Shown in pieces: positions 26,296 through 36,191 of a stretch of 64,000 bases of DNA (positions within the stretch are counted from its first letter, which is position 1; every line of letters starts with the position of its first letter). The DNA comes from an uncultured Bryobacteraceae bacterium (GTDB taxonomy: Bacteria; Acidobacteriota; Terriglobia; Bryobacterales; Bryobacteraceae), in contig CAKZUE010000046.1 of the NCBI GenBank assembly GCA_937920635.1, forward strand, positions 26,101-90,100, given 5' to 3'. Below the pieces are notes generated by a model. It was not told the origin of the DNA. It was given only the letters and a program-made list of their open reading frames with translations, and did not search any database. The translations under genes were made by a program, and so were the position numbers.

Positions 26296-26903
26296 TCCGC
26301 ACGCTGATCTTCGATCTCGGCCGGGTGATCGTGCCCTTCGATTTCCGCCTCGGCTACGCGCGCATGGCGGAACGGTGCGGCCTGGAGCCCGATGAGGTCC
26401 GGGCCCGCCTCAAGTCCGATGGGCTGGTGCGTTCGTTTGAATCGGGCGGCATCGGTCCCCATGAATTCCACCGCCAGGTGACGCAGCTTTTGGGAACCGA
26501 GGTCCCCTACGACGAGTTCCGCGAGATCTGGTTCAGCATTTTCCTGCCGGAAACGCTGGTTTCTGATGCGCTGCTGGCTGCACTCCATGCGCGCCACCGG
26601 CTGGTGCTGCTGTCGAACACGAATCAGATCCACTTTGAAATGATCCGCGAGCGCTATCCGATCCTGCGCCACTTCGACGCGTTCGTTCTCTCCTATGAAG
26701 CGGGCGCGATGAAGCCCGAGCCGCGCATCTATGCGGCGGCGGTCGAAGCGGCGCGGTGCGCGCCGCAGGAGTGCTTCTTCACCGACGACATCCCGGAGTA
26801 TGTCGAAGGCGCGCGGCAGGCGGGCATCGACGCTGTGGTGTTTGAAGGCCAGGAGGCGCTGGAACGCGAGCTGCGGGCGCGCGGCGTTGTTTGGGATCAG
26901 TAG
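26292..26903 (+). CDS. HAD-superfamily hydrolase (subfamily IA phosphatase)
   Basis: Cytosolic phosphatase of 203 residues. Motif I is 'FDLGRV' with the second Asp of DxD replaced, as in many IA members that read FDLGNV. Motif II is 'LLSNTN', the motif III lysine is in 'GAMKPEP', and motif IV is 'FFTDDIPE'. The helical cap follows motif I. The GTG start overlaps the esterase stop by 4 nt, so the pair is translated together. The stop overlaps the convergent E1 gene by 7 bp. Substrate unknown; a sugar phosphate is likely. Confidence 0.8.
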   Translation: MIRTLIFDLGRVIVPFDFRLGYARMAERCGLEPDEVRARLKSDGLVRSFESGGIGPHEFHRQVTQLLGTEVPYDEFREIWFSIFLPETLVSDALLAALHARHRLVLLSNTNQIHFEMIRERYPILRHFDAFVLSYEAGAMKPEPRIYAAAVEAARCAPQECFFTDDIPEYVEGARQAGIDAVVFEGQEALERELRARGVVWDQ

Positions 26904-29002
26904 GCCAGCAGCCGTTCGGCCTCGCGCTGGATGTCCTGCGTCTGCGGCAGGATGGCATCTTCCAGATCCGGGTGGTAGCCCACCCAGGTGTCCTGCGCGG
27001 CGACGCGCGCCACAGGCGCGTCCAGATGCTCGAACAGTTCGCCGGCGATGCGCGCCGCGATCTCGGCGCCGTAGCCGAAGCTCAGCATGTCTTCGTGAAC
27101 CACGAGCGCGCGGCTGGTCTTGCGCACGCTGTGAGCGATGGCCTCCCAGTCGTACGGCGCCAGCGTGCGCAGATCGAGGATTTCGATCGACAGATCCGGC
27201 CTTTTTTGTTCGATCCACGAAGCGGCCACCAGCGACTTCTGCACCGTCATGCCATACGTGATGATCGTGAGGTTGCTGCCGGGCTTCACCACGCGCGCCT
27301 TGCCGAAGGGGATGGTGAAATCGGGGCCCGGATGCGGGCTGCGGTTGTAAGGCTCGCGATAGAGGCGTTTGTGCTCGAGGAAGAGCACGGGATCATCGCA
27401 GCGGATGGCCGTGCGCAGCAGCCCGCAGGCGTCGAGCGCATTCGAGGGAAAGACGACGCGCAGGCCCGGGATGTGGGTGAAGGCAACTTCGCCGCACTGG
27501 CTGTGGTAAATGGCGCCGCCATTGAGATAGCCGCCAATGGCCACGCGGATGACGGCGGGCGCTTTCCAGGCGTTGTTCGAGCGCCAGCGGATGTTGGCCA
27601 GCTCGCCGCGGATCTGCATCATCGCGGGCCAGATGTAGTCGAAGAACTGGATCTCGACCACGGGTTTCATGCCGCGGCTGGCCATGCCGATGGCGCGGCC
27701 GACGATGGCCGCCTCGGCGATGGGCGCGTTGAAGACGCGGCGCGAGCCGAAGCGCTTCTGCAACCCGTGGGTGGCCTTGAACACTCCGCCCTTGCCCTTC
27801 ACCTCGCGCAGATTGTCTTCGCGGCTGCAATCGGCCACGTCCTCGCCGAAGACGACGATGTTCGGGTTGCGCTCCATCTCTTCGGCGAGCGTCAGGTTGA
27901 TCTCTTCCACCATGGTGCGGGGCTCGCCCTCCCAGTGTGGCTCCGCTTCCAGCTCGGGCGAGCAGGGATCGAAATCAGGCGAATACAGGAAATCGAGCGC
28001 GCTGGAGGCTGCCGGCGGCTCCGCCTTCAGCACCTGCTCGGTGACCTGCGCGATCTCCAGATCCACCTCATGGCAGATGCGCTTGTAGGAGACCTCTTCC
28101 AGGAGGTTTTCGGCGATCAGCCAGCGCGGGAATTGAATGACCGGGTCGCGGGCGGCTTCGGCGGCGCGCTCGGCTTCGGTCTTGTACAGCCGCTCGTCGT
28201 CGCTGAGCGAATGCGAGTAGGGGCGGATGCAATGGGCGTGGACCAGCGCGGGGCCTTCGCCGGCGCGCGCATGGGCGGCAGCCTCGGTCATCGCCCGGTA
28301 GGAGGCGAGGAAGTCCGTGCCGTCGCACTCGAGGATCTTCAGATGAGGGAAGCCGGTCACGAGCCGTGAGATGCTGCCGCCGGGCGTCTGCCTTTCGACG
28401 GGCACGGAGATGGCCCAGCCGTTGTCCTGAATCAGAAAGATCACGGGAAGGCGGTTGAGGCAGGCGGCGTTGAGCGCCTCCCAGAACTCGCCTTCGCTGG
28501 TCGAGCCCTCGCCGCCGCTGGCCAGCGTCACTTCATCGGAGTCAGGACGGAGATAGCGCGAGGCTTCGGCGCAGCCGGCAGCGTGGAGAAACTGCGTGCC
28601 GGTGGGAGACGAGCCGGTGAAGATGTGCAGCTCGGGAGACGACCAGTGGGAGGGCATCTGCCTGCCGCCGGACGCAGGGCCCGCGGCGGCGCCGACGCTT
28701 TCGAGCAGCATGTCCTCGGCGGTGACTCCGAGCGCGAGGGCCAGGGCGCGGTCGCGGTAGTAGAGATGGAACCAGTCGTGGCCGGGCCGCAGCGCCATTC
28801 CCGCCGCGGTCTGGATGGCCTCGTGCCCCGCGCCGCTGATCTGGAAGTAGATGCGGTTCTGCCGCTTCAGCATCACCTCGCGGTCGTCGAGCCGCCGCGA
28901 CATCTGCATGATGCGGAAGGCGCGCTGGAATGCTTCGCGGTCCAGCCCGCAATAGTCGGGGCCCGGCGGCACGGGCACGGTGACAGTCTTGGCGGTCGCC
29001 AT
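26897..29002 (-). CDS. Fused 2-oxoacid dehydrogenase E1 (alpha plus beta)
   Basis: Thiamine-diphosphate enzyme that decarboxylates a 2-oxoacid and transfers the acyl group to lipoyl-E2; 701 residues in one chain. The alpha half (about 1-350) has the ThDP loop '[16 protein letters not shown]' ending in 'DNGWAIS'. The beta half (about 370-701) has '[10 protein letters not shown]', '[14 protein letters not shown]' and '[11 protein letters not shown]'. Fused E1 of this type is usually branched-chain or pyruvate dehydrogenase, and no E2 or E3 gene lies nearby to decide. ATG 29002 is preferred over an upstream ATG at 29083 because GGGAAAGGGAAG lies just before it. Confidence 0.85.
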   Translation of the reverse strand: MATAKTVTVPVPPGPDYCGLDREAFQRAFRIMQMSRRLDDREVMLKRQNRIYFQISGAGHEAIQTAAGMALRPGHDWFHLYYRDRALALALGVTAEDMLLESVGAAAGPASGGRQMPSHWSSPELHIFTGSSPTGTQFLHAAGCAEASRYLRPDSDEVTLASGGEGSTSEGEFWEALNAACLNRLPVIFLIQDNGWAISVPVERQTPGGSISRLVTGFPHLKILECDGTDFLASYRAMTEAAAHARAGEGPALVHAHCIRPYSHSLSDDERLYKTEAERAAEAARDPVIQFPRWLIAENLLEEVSYKRICHEVDLEIAQVTEQVLKAEPPAASSALDFLYSPDFDPCSPELEAEPHWEGEPRTMVEEINLTLAEEMERNPNIVVFGEDVADCSREDNLREVKGKGGVFKATHGLQKRFGSRRVFNAPIAEAAIVGRAIGMASRGMKPVVEIQFFDYIWPAMMQIRGELANIRWRSNNAWKAPAVIRVAIGGYLNGGAIYHSQCGEVAFTHIPGLRVVFPSNALDACGLLRTAIRCDDPVLFLEHKRLYREPYNRSPHPGPDFTIPFGKARVVKPGSNLTIITYGMTVQKSLVAASWIEQKRPDLSIEILDLRTLAPYDWEAIAHSVRKTSRALVVHEDMLSFGYGAEIAARIAGELFEHLDAPVARVAAQDTWVGYHPDLEDAILPQTQDIQREAERLLAY

Positions 29003-29023
29003 CGGCTTGCTTCCCTTTCCCTC

Positions 29024-29071
29024 AGTGTACCCGCTCGCCGGGAGCTGCCCATCCAGCCGAAACGGTACAAT
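29024..29071. promoter_or_regulatory. Divergent promoter region of E1 and serS
   Basis: The 79-bp gap holds TACACTG on the minus strand (29029-29024, 21 nt before the E1 ATG) and TACAATG on the plus strand (29066-29071, 10 nt before the serS ATG). Both match the TAnnnTG pattern seen before other genes here. No clear -35 boxes are visible. Confidence 0.4.
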
Positions 29072-29081
29072 GTGAGGTTCC

Positions 29082-30365
29082 ATGCACGATCTTGGCTATT
29101 TTAGAGCGAATCTGGACGCCATCGCGGCCCGGCTGGCCGGCCGCGGTTTTACGCTCGACGTCGAAGAATTCCGCTCGTTGGATGCGCGCCGGCGCGCTGC
29201 GGTCACAGAGGCGGAAGAACTTCGCGCGCGGCGCAACGCCGAAAGCCAGGAGATCGGCAGGCGGAAAAAGGCCGGCGAGGACACCTCCACGCTCCAGGCG
29301 GAAGTGCGGGCGTTGGGAGACCGCATCGCCGAACTGGAAGAGCAGGTGAAGGCGCTCGACGAAGATTTCCGCTCGCGGCTGGCGTCAATCCCCAATGTGC
29401 CGCACGAGAGCGTCCCCGCTGGAGCGTCCAGCGAAGACAACGTCGAGATCAAGCGCTGGGGCGAGCCGCGCGCGTTTTCCTTCCCGCCCAAGGCCCACTG
29501 GGATCTGGGGCCGCAGCTCGGCATTCTGGATTTCGAACGCGCCGCCAGGATCACGGGCGCGCGCTTCGCGGTTTACATGGGCGCGGGCGCCAGGCTCGAG
29601 CGCGCGCTCATCAACTTCATGCTCGATCTGCACACGCGCGAGCACGGCTACACGGAAGTGCTGCCGCCCTTCATGGTCAATTCCGCGTCGCTGTACGGCA
29701 CCGGCCAGTTGCCCAAGTTCGCCGCCGACCTGTTCAAGTGCGAGAACTTCGACTTCTGGCTCATTCCCACCGCCGAGGTGCCGGTCACCAACCTGCACCG
29801 CGACGAGACGCTCGAGGGCGACGCGCTGCCCATCCGCTATTGCGCCTTCACGCCGTGCTTCCGCAGCGAGGCGGGCTCCTACGGGCGCGACGTGCGCGGC
29901 ATCATCCGCCAGCACCAGTTCCAGAAGGTCGAGCTGGTCAACTTCACGCGTCCCGACCAGAGCTATGAAGCGCTGGAGCGGTTGACCGAAAGCGCCGAGC
30001 ACGTGCTGGAAAAGCTCGGCCTGCCTTACCGCCGCGTGGTACTGTGCACGGGCGACATGGGTTTTGCCTCGGCCAAGACCTACGACCTGGAAGTGTGGAT
30101 GCCGGGGCAGCAGGCGTTCCGCGAGATCTCGTCTTGCTCGAATTTTGAGAGCTTCCAGGCGCGCCGCGCGGGCATCCGCTTCCGCACGGGGAAGGGCAAG
30201 GCGGAGTTCGTGCACACGCTGAACGGCAGCGGGCTGGCCGTGGGCCGGACGTGGGTGGCAGTGGTCGAGAACTGCCAGCAGGAAGATGGCTCTGTGGTGC
30301 TGCCCGAGGCGCTGCGCCCGTACCTCAACGCGGAAGTGATCAACGCGCAAGGCCAGCTCCGCTGA
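29082..30365 (+). CDS. serS: Seryl-tRNA synthetase
   Basis: Charges tRNA-Ser (and tRNA-Sec where present); class II synthetase of 427 residues, normal length. The N-terminal coiled-coil arm spans about 30-110 ('[16 protein letters not shown]', '[15 protein letters not shown]'). Motif 2 is '[11 protein letters not shown]' with 'HQFQKVEL', and motif 3 is near '[10 protein letters not shown]'. The start ATG follows GTGAGG by a few bases. It is divergent from the E1 gene. Confidence 0.97.
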   Translation: MHDLGYFRANLDAIAARLAGRGFTLDVEEFRSLDARRRAAVTEAEELRARRNAESQEIGRRKKAGEDTSTLQAEVRALGDRIAELEEQVKALDEDFRSRLASIPNVPHESVPAGASSEDNVEIKRWGEPRAFSFPPKAHWDLGPQLGILDFERAARITGARFAVYMGAGARLERALINFMLDLHTREHGYTEVLPPFMVNSASLYGTGQLPKFAADLFKCENFDFWLIPTAEVPVTNLHRDETLEGDALPIRYCAFTPCFRSEAGSYGRDVRGIIRQHQFQKVELVNFTRPDQSYEALERLTESAEHVLEKLGLPYRRVVLCTGDMGFASAKTYDLEVWMPGQQAFREISSCSNFESFQARRAGIRFRTGKGKAEFVHTLNGSGLAVGRTWVAVVENCQQEDGSVVLPEALRPYLNAEVINAQGQLR

Positions 30366-30375
30366 GCCGCCCGGA

Positions 30376-31545
30376 TCAACCGATCTGCGGGACTTTCAGC
30401 CGCTCGCCGCCGCGCAGAGCCGACTGGTGGGCGATGATTCCCGGCAGCGTGTAGGCCACGGCCTCCTCGATGCCGATCGCGGGTTTGCGCCCGGCGCGGA
30501 CCGCCTCGACGAATTCGTGTGTCAGAAACGTGTGAGACCCTTCGTGACCGCTGTCGTGGCGCAGCGGCTCGGGCAGCATCTCGGTGGCCCACCATTGCAC
30601 TTGTTTGTACGGCTCCAGCACCGCCCGCTGGCGCGCGAAACCGGCGCTGTCCTTCTCCTTCTCCACGCTCCACCGCACGATCGCCGGCCCCAGGCCGTTA
30701 GGGTGCTCGAAGAAGAAGCTCATCCTGTCGCCAAAGAACTGCGCGCGCTCCGTGCCCCGGTGGGCGCCCTTCCACCACACGGCGACGCGGAACGCCGTTC
30801 CCCGGTCGGTCTGGAACAGCGCCGTCTCGTTCCAGAACGGGTTGCCATACGGGTTGTCCCGCAATATCGGGTCGGAGTCGCCCCAGCCGATGCAGGCGGC
30901 GTGCGTGATCCGCTCGCCCGTGATGCCGAGCAGGTGCGCCGTGCAATGCGTCGGATAATGCATCGGCGGAAAGCCGTAGCGCCAGGTCCGCTGTCCGTTT
31001 TCGACGAACAGCGATTCCAGCCCCGCGTGGTGGTACTCGCTCTCGCAGGCGAAGATCCGCCCGAACTCGCCCGCCTCATAGAAGCGGCGCGCGGAGATCG
31101 TTGGCTGCTGGTAGTAGCTGGTCTCGGCCATCATGTAGACGAGTCCGGAGCGCCTGACCGCCTCGGTCAGCTTCTGGCACTCCTCCAGCGACATCGCCGC
31201 GGGCACGGCGCACAGGACGTGTTTGCCCGCCGCCAGCGATGCCAGCACATGCGCCGCATGATCGGGGGCGGGCGTGAACAGCGCTACGGCGTCCACGCTC
31301 CGGTCTTTCAGCAATTCCACAAGAGACACATAGGCCTTCCGGCAGCCGTAAGTCTGCTGAAGCGCGGCCCGCCTGTCCTGGCGCAGATCCGCCACCGCCT
31401 CCACCACTGCATGCGGGTGCTCGTGAAAATAGAACTGCGTCCCAAACCGCCCGCCCACCACACCGACCCTGATTCTTCTCTCCCGGGCTGAAGCCGCCGT
31501 GGCGGCCATCAGGGCGGCAAACCGCCTGCGCGTGTGCGTGTTCAT
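30376..31545 (-). CDS. Gfo/Idh/MocA-family oxidoreductase, probably Tat-exported
   Basis: Oxidoreductase of 389 residues. The N-terminus MNTHTRRRFAALMAATAASA carries R6-R8 and a short hydrophobic stretch, a plausible Tat leader. The nucleotide loop is 'VGVVGGRFG', unusual in having GGRFG where GxGxxG is typical. 'ALFTPAPDHAAH' and 'HVLCAVPAAM' replace the usual ATPxHxH and VEKP motifs, so the conserved lysine is lost and catalysis may differ. 'ESEYHHAGLESL' and 'YPTHCTAHLLG' follow. GGGAGGGAT precedes the ATG. It converges on serS with a 10-bp gap. Confidence 0.78.
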   Translation of the reverse strand: MNTHTRRRFAALMAATAASARERRIRVGVVGGRFGTQFYFHEHPHAVVEAVADLRQDRRAALQQTYGCRKAYVSLVELLKDRSVDAVALFTPAPDHAAHVLASLAAGKHVLCAVPAAMSLEECQKLTEAVRRSGLVYMMAETSYYQQPTISARRFYEAGEFGRIFACESEYHHAGLESLFVENGQRTWRYGFPPMHYPTHCTAHLLGITGERITHAACIGWGDSDPILRDNPYGNPFWNETALFQTDRGTAFRVAVWWKGAHRGTERAQFFGDRMSFFFEHPNGLGPAIVRWSVEKEKDSAGFARQRAVLEPYKQVQWWATEMLPEPLRHDSGHEGSHTFLTHEFVEAVRAGRKPAIGIEEAVAYTLPGIIAHQSALRGGERLKVPQIG

Positions 31546-31630
31546 CGGACGATCCCTCCCGGTGCTGTTCCAGCGCCAAGCAGTGTATCACCGCCGTGCG
31601 CGGCTTCAGTGCGCGGCGCCGGAGTTCCGG

Positions 31631-32662
31631 TCAGGGCAGCAGCACCATCTTGCCGACGCCGTCGGCGTAGGCTTCCAGCGTTTCGAAAGCCTGCTGTGTG
31701 CGCTCGAGCGGCCAGCGGTGGGTGACCATGGGGGCGAAGCGCGAAGCGTGCCCGGTCAGCAGCCTGAGGGCGAGTTCGCTGCGGTGATTGGACCGGCGCA
31801 CGGGGAAAAACCACTGCTCCTTGCGGCGCAGCGTGAAGAAGTCGACCGGGAGACGGTCTTCGCTGGGCAGCGCAGTGATCACGATCCGCGCCGCCGGCGC
31901 GCCCATATGGATCGCCTGATTGTGCGAATCGGCTTTGCCCGCGCAATCGAAAACCATGTCCACGCCGCGCCCGCCGGTGTCGCGGAGCACTTCTTTCACC
32001 GGGTCCACAGCCGCCGGGTCGATCACGGCATCGGCGCCCGCCAGACGCGCCAGCTCTCGCCGGTGCGGCACGGGTTCGACAGCCCAGATGCGCGCCACGC
32101 CGGCCAGCCGCAGGCAGGCGATGGTGGTCAGACCGATGGGCCCTGCGCCAATCACCGCGGCGGTCTCGCCGAGCTTTGGCGCGCCAAAGCGGAAGGACTG
32201 CAGCGCGATGGCGATGGGCTCGAACAGCGTGCCCTCGGCCATGCCGAGCCCCGCGGGCAGCGGCAGCAGGTTGACGGCGGGCAGGTTCACATGATCACGG
32301 AAGAAGCCCGGCTCGCCCGGATTGGAAAGGAATCGGACGTGGTGGCAGAGGTTGTGCCGCCCGCTCAGGCAGAACTCGCAGTGATAGCAGTAGAGCGGCG
32401 CTTCCAGCGCCACGCGGTCGCCGGGGCTCCACTGGGTGACGCCCGCGCCCACGGCGCTGACCACGCCTGTGGGCTCGTGGCCCAGCACCATCGGGTAGAG
32501 GCACGGCATGCCGCCGATGCTGCCTTCAGAAAAGTTGTGCAGATCGCTGCCGCAGACGCCGACGGCGGCCACGCGCACCTGCACTTCGCCAGGGCCGGGC
32601 GGCTCGGGTTCGTAAGGGCGGAGCTCGAACGTCCGAAGGCGCGTCAGCAGAGCAACAGCCAT
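31631..32662 (-). CDS. Zinc-dependent medium-chain dehydrogenase (paralogue of 6147-7190)
   Basis: MDR-type polyol or alcohol dehydrogenase of 343 residues. C37 (GVCGSDLH) and H62 (LGHEPTG) bind the catalytic zinc; C92, C95, C98 and C106 form the structural zinc lobe. The NAD loop 'GAGPIG' follows. The ATG 32662 is chosen as the first Met before the conserved N-terminus; an in-frame Met further upstream (32713) would overlap the next gene. It starts 13 bp after the zinc-ribbon gene on the same strand. It closely resembles the dehydrogenase beside rhaB, suggesting duplication. Confidence 0.8.
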   Translation of the reverse strand: MAVALLTRLRTFELRPYEPEPPGPGEVQVRVAAVGVCGSDLHNFSEGSIGGMPCLYPMVLGHEPTGVVSAVGAGVTQWSPGDRVALEAPLYCYHCEFCLSGRHNLCHHVRFLSNPGEPGFFRDHVNLPAVNLLPLPAGLGMAEGTLFEPIAIALQSFRFGAPKLGETAAVIGAGPIGLTTIACLRLAGVARIWAVEPVPHRRELARLAGADAVIDPAAVDPVKEVLRDTGGRGVDMVFDCAGKADSHNQAIHMGAPAARIVITALPSEDRLPVDFFTLRRKEQWFFPVRRSNHRSELALRLLTGHASRFAPMVTHRWPLERTQQAFETLEAYADGVGKMVLLP

Positions 32663-32675
32663 GGGGGCAGGGAGC

Positions 32676-33161
32676 CTACTTCTTGAAGAGCCGGTCGAAA
32701 GCGAGCCTCGCATCGGCCGCGCTCTTGGGCGCGGCGATGTCCGGCCGTCCGTCCGTGCGGATCACCGATGAGGGCGGGGCGCTGTCGCGGGCGACGGTCA
32801 CGCGCGGGCGGAAGAACGTGCAGTCGTTGGCCTTGTCCTTGTAAGGAATGCGCGCCGGAATCGGCTTGGTGCACTGGAAGCGGGTGGAGGGCTCGAAATA
32901 CGCGCACTGCTTGCAGCAGTGCAGTTCGGCCCCGCACTTCGGGCAAACGCCCGAGAAGTCCATGTCCGGCGGGAACGCCGTGGCGCAGTTGTAACAGCGC
33001 GCGGCGGTGACGGTTTCCACCATGCGCGGCAGGCGCGGCCCGGTGATGTCGATGGGCGGCCTGGGGCCTCTGGGCTTCGGCCGTTCGCGTTCGCGCTCTT
33101 CGCCCGAGGGGGCTTCATAGTCCATGTAGCCCCGTTGCTTGTACTTGCGGTCGCCTTCCAT
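32676..33161 (-). CDS. Conserved acidobacterial zinc-ribbon protein
   Basis: Small soluble protein of 161 residues. A charged start (MEGDRKYKQRGYMD) leads into a basic, disordered linker, then two CxxC pairs ('CYNC', 'CPKC') followed by 'CCKQCAYFEPSTRFQCTKPIPARI' around residues 80-105. This is a zinc-binding module I recall as conserved in Acidobacteriota. The C-terminus ends 'AFDRLFKK'. ATG 33161 is favoured because AAAGGAG lies before it; an open extension to 33269 has no Shine-Dalgarno. Function unknown, possibly nucleic-acid or metal binding. Confidence 0.7.
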   Translation of the reverse strand: MEGDRKYKQRGYMDYEAPSGEERERERPKPRGPRPPIDITGPRLPRMVETVTAARCYNCATAFPPDMDFSGVCPKCGAELHCCKQCAYFEPSTRFQCTKPIPARIPYKDKANDCTFFRPRVTVARDSAPPSSVIRTDGRPDIAAPKSAADARLAFDRLFKK

Positions 33162-33419
33162 GCGGGAGAGTGCTCCTTTGGTGGCTTGGTCGATTTTCAG
33201 GCAGTTCAGACAGTGCGGATCGTATTCCTGAACAGGCTCGTGTGAGTCTGGTTCCTGACGGGAACCCATGCGGATGGATCACGCCGCGAGGAAGGAGAAT
33301 CGCACCAGCCTATGCGCCGTTTCCACCGCCCGCCGAAGCATCCCCGCTTCGCCGCGCGGCCGCTCACCCGGCACACCCCATACATATCATGCTTCCGCGC
33401 CGGAATCCAGCCCCTTTGG

Positions 33420-35972
33420 TTAATTCCGCAAGGTCCATTTGACGGGCAGATGGCAGGGGCGGGTGACGGGGTCCTCGCTGCGGTTCGGACTGATGCGCAG
33501 CGTGTAGCCGATCCGTCCGGTCTGGTGCGGCACAAACTCCCGCCCAAACAAATACCGCCCGTCCTGTTGTTGCAGGAACGGCAGGCTGATCACGGTGGTG
33601 TCGTACAGGTCGCCGTCCGGGTTCACGCGGCCCACCACCGCTTCCACGCGCACGTCGCCCGGTTCCAGGCCGGCCAGGTGCACGGAGGCGCGGAGCTGGA
33701 TGGCCGCGCCGGTGACAATGGAACGTCCGACGGAGCTGGAGACATCCTCGATCGTCACGCCGGGCCAGGCATGGTCCACCTTGTGGTTCCACTGAGCCTT
33801 TTCACGCGCCCACTGATAGTTCTGCTGTTGCGCCCGGAGGCCGGCCAGATGCGCGGGTTCGTACATCCGTTCGACGTAGTCCCGCACCATGCGCTGGCAG
33901 TTGAACAGCGGGCTGAGGTTCATGATGGATGTCTTGACGCGCTTCATCCACGCCGCCGGCACGCCCTCTTCCCGGTTGCGGTAGAACATCGGCACGATTT
34001 CCGTTTCCAGCAGCGAGTAGATCGAAGAGGCGTGCACTTCGTCGAGGTCCGGCGTGTAGGGGTCGCGGTCGCCGATCGCCCAGCCGCCGGACACCTCATA
34101 GGCTTCGTCGAACCAGCCGTCGAGGATCGAGAGGTTGAGCGTGCCGTTGATGGCGGCTTTCATGCCGCTGGTGCCGCAGGCTTCCTCGCCACGGCGCGGG
34201 TTGTTGAGCCACAGGTCCACCCCCTGCACCAGCTCGCGGCCCACTTCGATGTCGTAGTCCTCGACAAAGACGATGTGGCGCGCGAGTTCAGGATCGCGCG
34301 CGAACTGGATGATCTCCCGGATCAGTTGCTTGCCGGGGGTGTCCTTGGGATGCGCCTTGCCGGCGATGACGAGCTGCACGGGCATCTGCGGGTTGGTAAG
34401 GATTTTCTTCAGCCGGGCGAGGTCGCGGAAAATCAGCGTGGCGCGCTTGTAGGTGGCGAAGCGGCGCGAGAAGCCGATGGTGAACACTTCGGGATCGAAG
34501 ATTTCGGCGAGCCGCTTCTGCTCGGTGCTGGGCGCGTGCCGTTCCTGGGCGCGCCGGAGGAGCCTTTCGCGGATGAAGGCGATCAGGCGGCGCTTGCGCC
34601 GGCGCCGGATCTCCCACAGCTCCTCGTCCGGGATGTCCTCCACCTGCGCCCAGATGGCCGGGTCCACGTATTGCTCCCGCCAGCCTGGCGCCAGATACTG
34701 GTCGAACAGATTGGCCAGATCCGGATGCAGCCACGTGGGCAGGTGCACGCCGTTGGTGATCGGGAAGATGGGGACTTCGTGTTCGGGGAAGTCCGGCCAC
34801 AGGCGGCTGAACATCTGCCGGCTCACCTCGGAATGCAGGCGGCTGACCGCATTGCGGTAGGCCGACATCTTCAGGGCCAGCACCGCCATCGAGAAGCGGT
34901 CGCCCTGTTCCGCGGTCCCGCCCTGCCCGAGGGCGAGGAAGCGGTCGAAGGGAACATTGTTGCGCTCGCAGTAGGCGTGGAAGTACTCGTAGATGAGCCC
35001 CGGGTCGAACATGTCGATGCCGGCCGGCACGGGCGTGTGCGTGGTGAACGTGTTGTTGGCCCGGGCCGCCTCCAGCGCCTCATCCCAGCTCAGGCTGTGC
35101 TCCTGCATCAGCAGCCGCACGCGTTCCAGCGCCAGAAACGCCGAGTGGCCCTCGTTCATGTGGAACACAGTTGGTTCCATGCCGAGCCGCTTCAGCGCGC
35201 GCAAACCGCCCACGGCCAGCACGAACTCCTGCTGGATTCGGGTCACCGTGTCGCCGCCGTACAACTGGTCGGTGATGTCGCGGTACTCGTCGATGGTGTT
35301 TTCCGGGATGTTGGTGTCGAGCAGGATCAGGGGCACGCGGCCCACCTGCATCTTCCAGGCCTTCACGTAACAGTTGCCGCGCGGCAGGCGGAGTTCGACC
35401 ACGATCTCGTTGCCTTCGGCGTCGAGCGCCGGCGCTACAGGCCAGGTGAAGAAGTCGTTCACCGGATACTTCTCCACCTGCCAGCCGTCCGGATTCAGGT
35501 GCTGTTCCAGATAGCCCTTCTGGTACAAGAGACCGACGCCGACCAGGCCGAGGTTGGCGTCGCTGGCGGCTTTCAGATAGTCGCCGGAGAGGATGCCCAG
35601 CCCTCCGGAGTAGATCTGCACCGATTCCAGCAGTCCGTACTCCATGCTGAAGTAGGCCACCTTCATTCCATCCGGCGGAGGCTGGACTTTCATGTAGTCG
35701 TCAAACTCGCGGCAGGCGGCCTGATACAGGGCCACATAGCGCGGGTCGGCCGCCGCCTTCTGCAAAGTCTCCTGAGGGATGCGGCCCAGCAGGAGAACCG
35801 GATTGCGCCGGCATTCCTTCCACAACACCGGATCCAGCCTGCGGAACACAGGGCGGATGTTCTGTTTCCAGCTCCAGAGGAAATTCAGAGCCAGCTCGCC
35901 CAGCCGCGACAGCTCAGGCGGCAGCGCGGGGGTGACGAGAAACTCTTTGACGGGATGGATGCGATGGGCCAT
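33420..35972 (-). CDS. glgP: Alpha-glucan (glycogen) phosphorylase
   Basis: Releases glucose 1-phosphate from glycogen or maltodextrin, PLP-dependent (GT35); 850 residues. The sequence is of the alpha-glucan phosphorylase branch with the DUF3417 N-terminal domain ('ALNFLWSWKQNIRPVF'). 'YSGGLGILSGDYLKAASD' and 'FHMNEGHSAFLALE' line the glucan site, and 'GTSGMKAAINGT' carries the PLP lysine, K605. A C-terminal beta domain of about 100 residues completes it. ATG 35972 has GGGAG upstream. It diverges from the second Rrf2 regulator. Confidence 0.93.
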   Translation of the reverse strand: MAHRIHPVKEFLVTPALPPELSRLGELALNFLWSWKQNIRPVFRRLDPVLWKECRRNPVLLLGRIPQETLQKAAADPRYVALYQAACREFDDYMKVQPPPDGMKVAYFSMEYGLLESVQIYSGGLGILSGDYLKAASDANLGLVGVGLLYQKGYLEQHLNPDGWQVEKYPVNDFFTWPVAPALDAEGNEIVVELRLPRGNCYVKAWKMQVGRVPLILLDTNIPENTIDEYRDITDQLYGGDTVTRIQQEFVLAVGGLRALKRLGMEPTVFHMNEGHSAFLALERVRLLMQEHSLSWDEALEAARANNTFTTHTPVPAGIDMFDPGLIYEYFHAYCERNNVPFDRFLALGQGGTAEQGDRFSMAVLALKMSAYRNAVSRLHSEVSRQMFSRLWPDFPEHEVPIFPITNGVHLPTWLHPDLANLFDQYLAPGWREQYVDPAIWAQVEDIPDEELWEIRRRRKRRLIAFIRERLLRRAQERHAPSTEQKRLAEIFDPEVFTIGFSRRFATYKRATLIFRDLARLKKILTNPQMPVQLVIAGKAHPKDTPGKQLIREIIQFARDPELARHIVFVEDYDIEVGRELVQGVDLWLNNPRRGEEACGTSGMKAAINGTLNLSILDGWFDEAYEVSGGWAIGDRDPYTPDLDEVHASSIYSLLETEIVPMFYRNREEGVPAAWMKRVKTSIMNLSPLFNCQRMVRDYVERMYEPAHLAGLRAQQQNYQWAREKAQWNHKVDHAWPGVTIEDVSSSVGRSIVTGAAIQLRASVHLAGLEPGDVRVEAVVGRVNPDGDLYDTTVISLPFLQQQDGRYLFGREFVPHQTGRIGYTLRISPNRSEDPVTRPCHLPVKWTLRN

Positions 35973-36179
35973 AGAGACGAAAATTGCTCCCTGTTCCAAG
36001 TTAGCAGAGAGATGCTGGACCGCCCGTCGTGGCGGATGGCGTTACGGGATGCTCCTGCCTTTGGTTAGATGCGCCGGTCCAGCGGAACGAACCGCAATTC
36101 TGCCAGTGTTCCCAGCGGCCCCTGAATCAGGAACAACCGGGTTTGTCATCCTTTTGTCTTGATTTTCTCCATCTTGACG

Positions 36180-36185
36180 TACAAT
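36180..36185 (+). promoter_or_regulatory. TACAAT box 6 nt before the second Rrf2 gene
   Basis: TACAATG ends six bases before ATG 36192. TTGATT at 36159-36164 is a possible -35 but with a short 15-nt spacer. The mRNA would begin at the ATG. Confidence 0.5.
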
Positions 36186-36191
36186 GAAAGC

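Noticed and set aside
29003..29083. A longer E1 protein starting at 29083
   Set aside because: The extension would run into serS, has no ribosome-binding site and adds low-complexity residues; ATG 29002 has a purine-rich site directly ahead.
33162..33419. An N-terminal extension of the zinc-ribbon protein, or another gene, in this 258-bp gap
   Set aside because: The extension to 33269 has no Shine-Dalgarno and the conserved start is at 33161. The rest holds no convincing ORF, RNA gene or repeat.
33312..36068. A 900-codon open frame on the plus strand
   Set aside because: Antisense shadow of the glucan phosphorylase gene, with low-complexity composition and no motifs.
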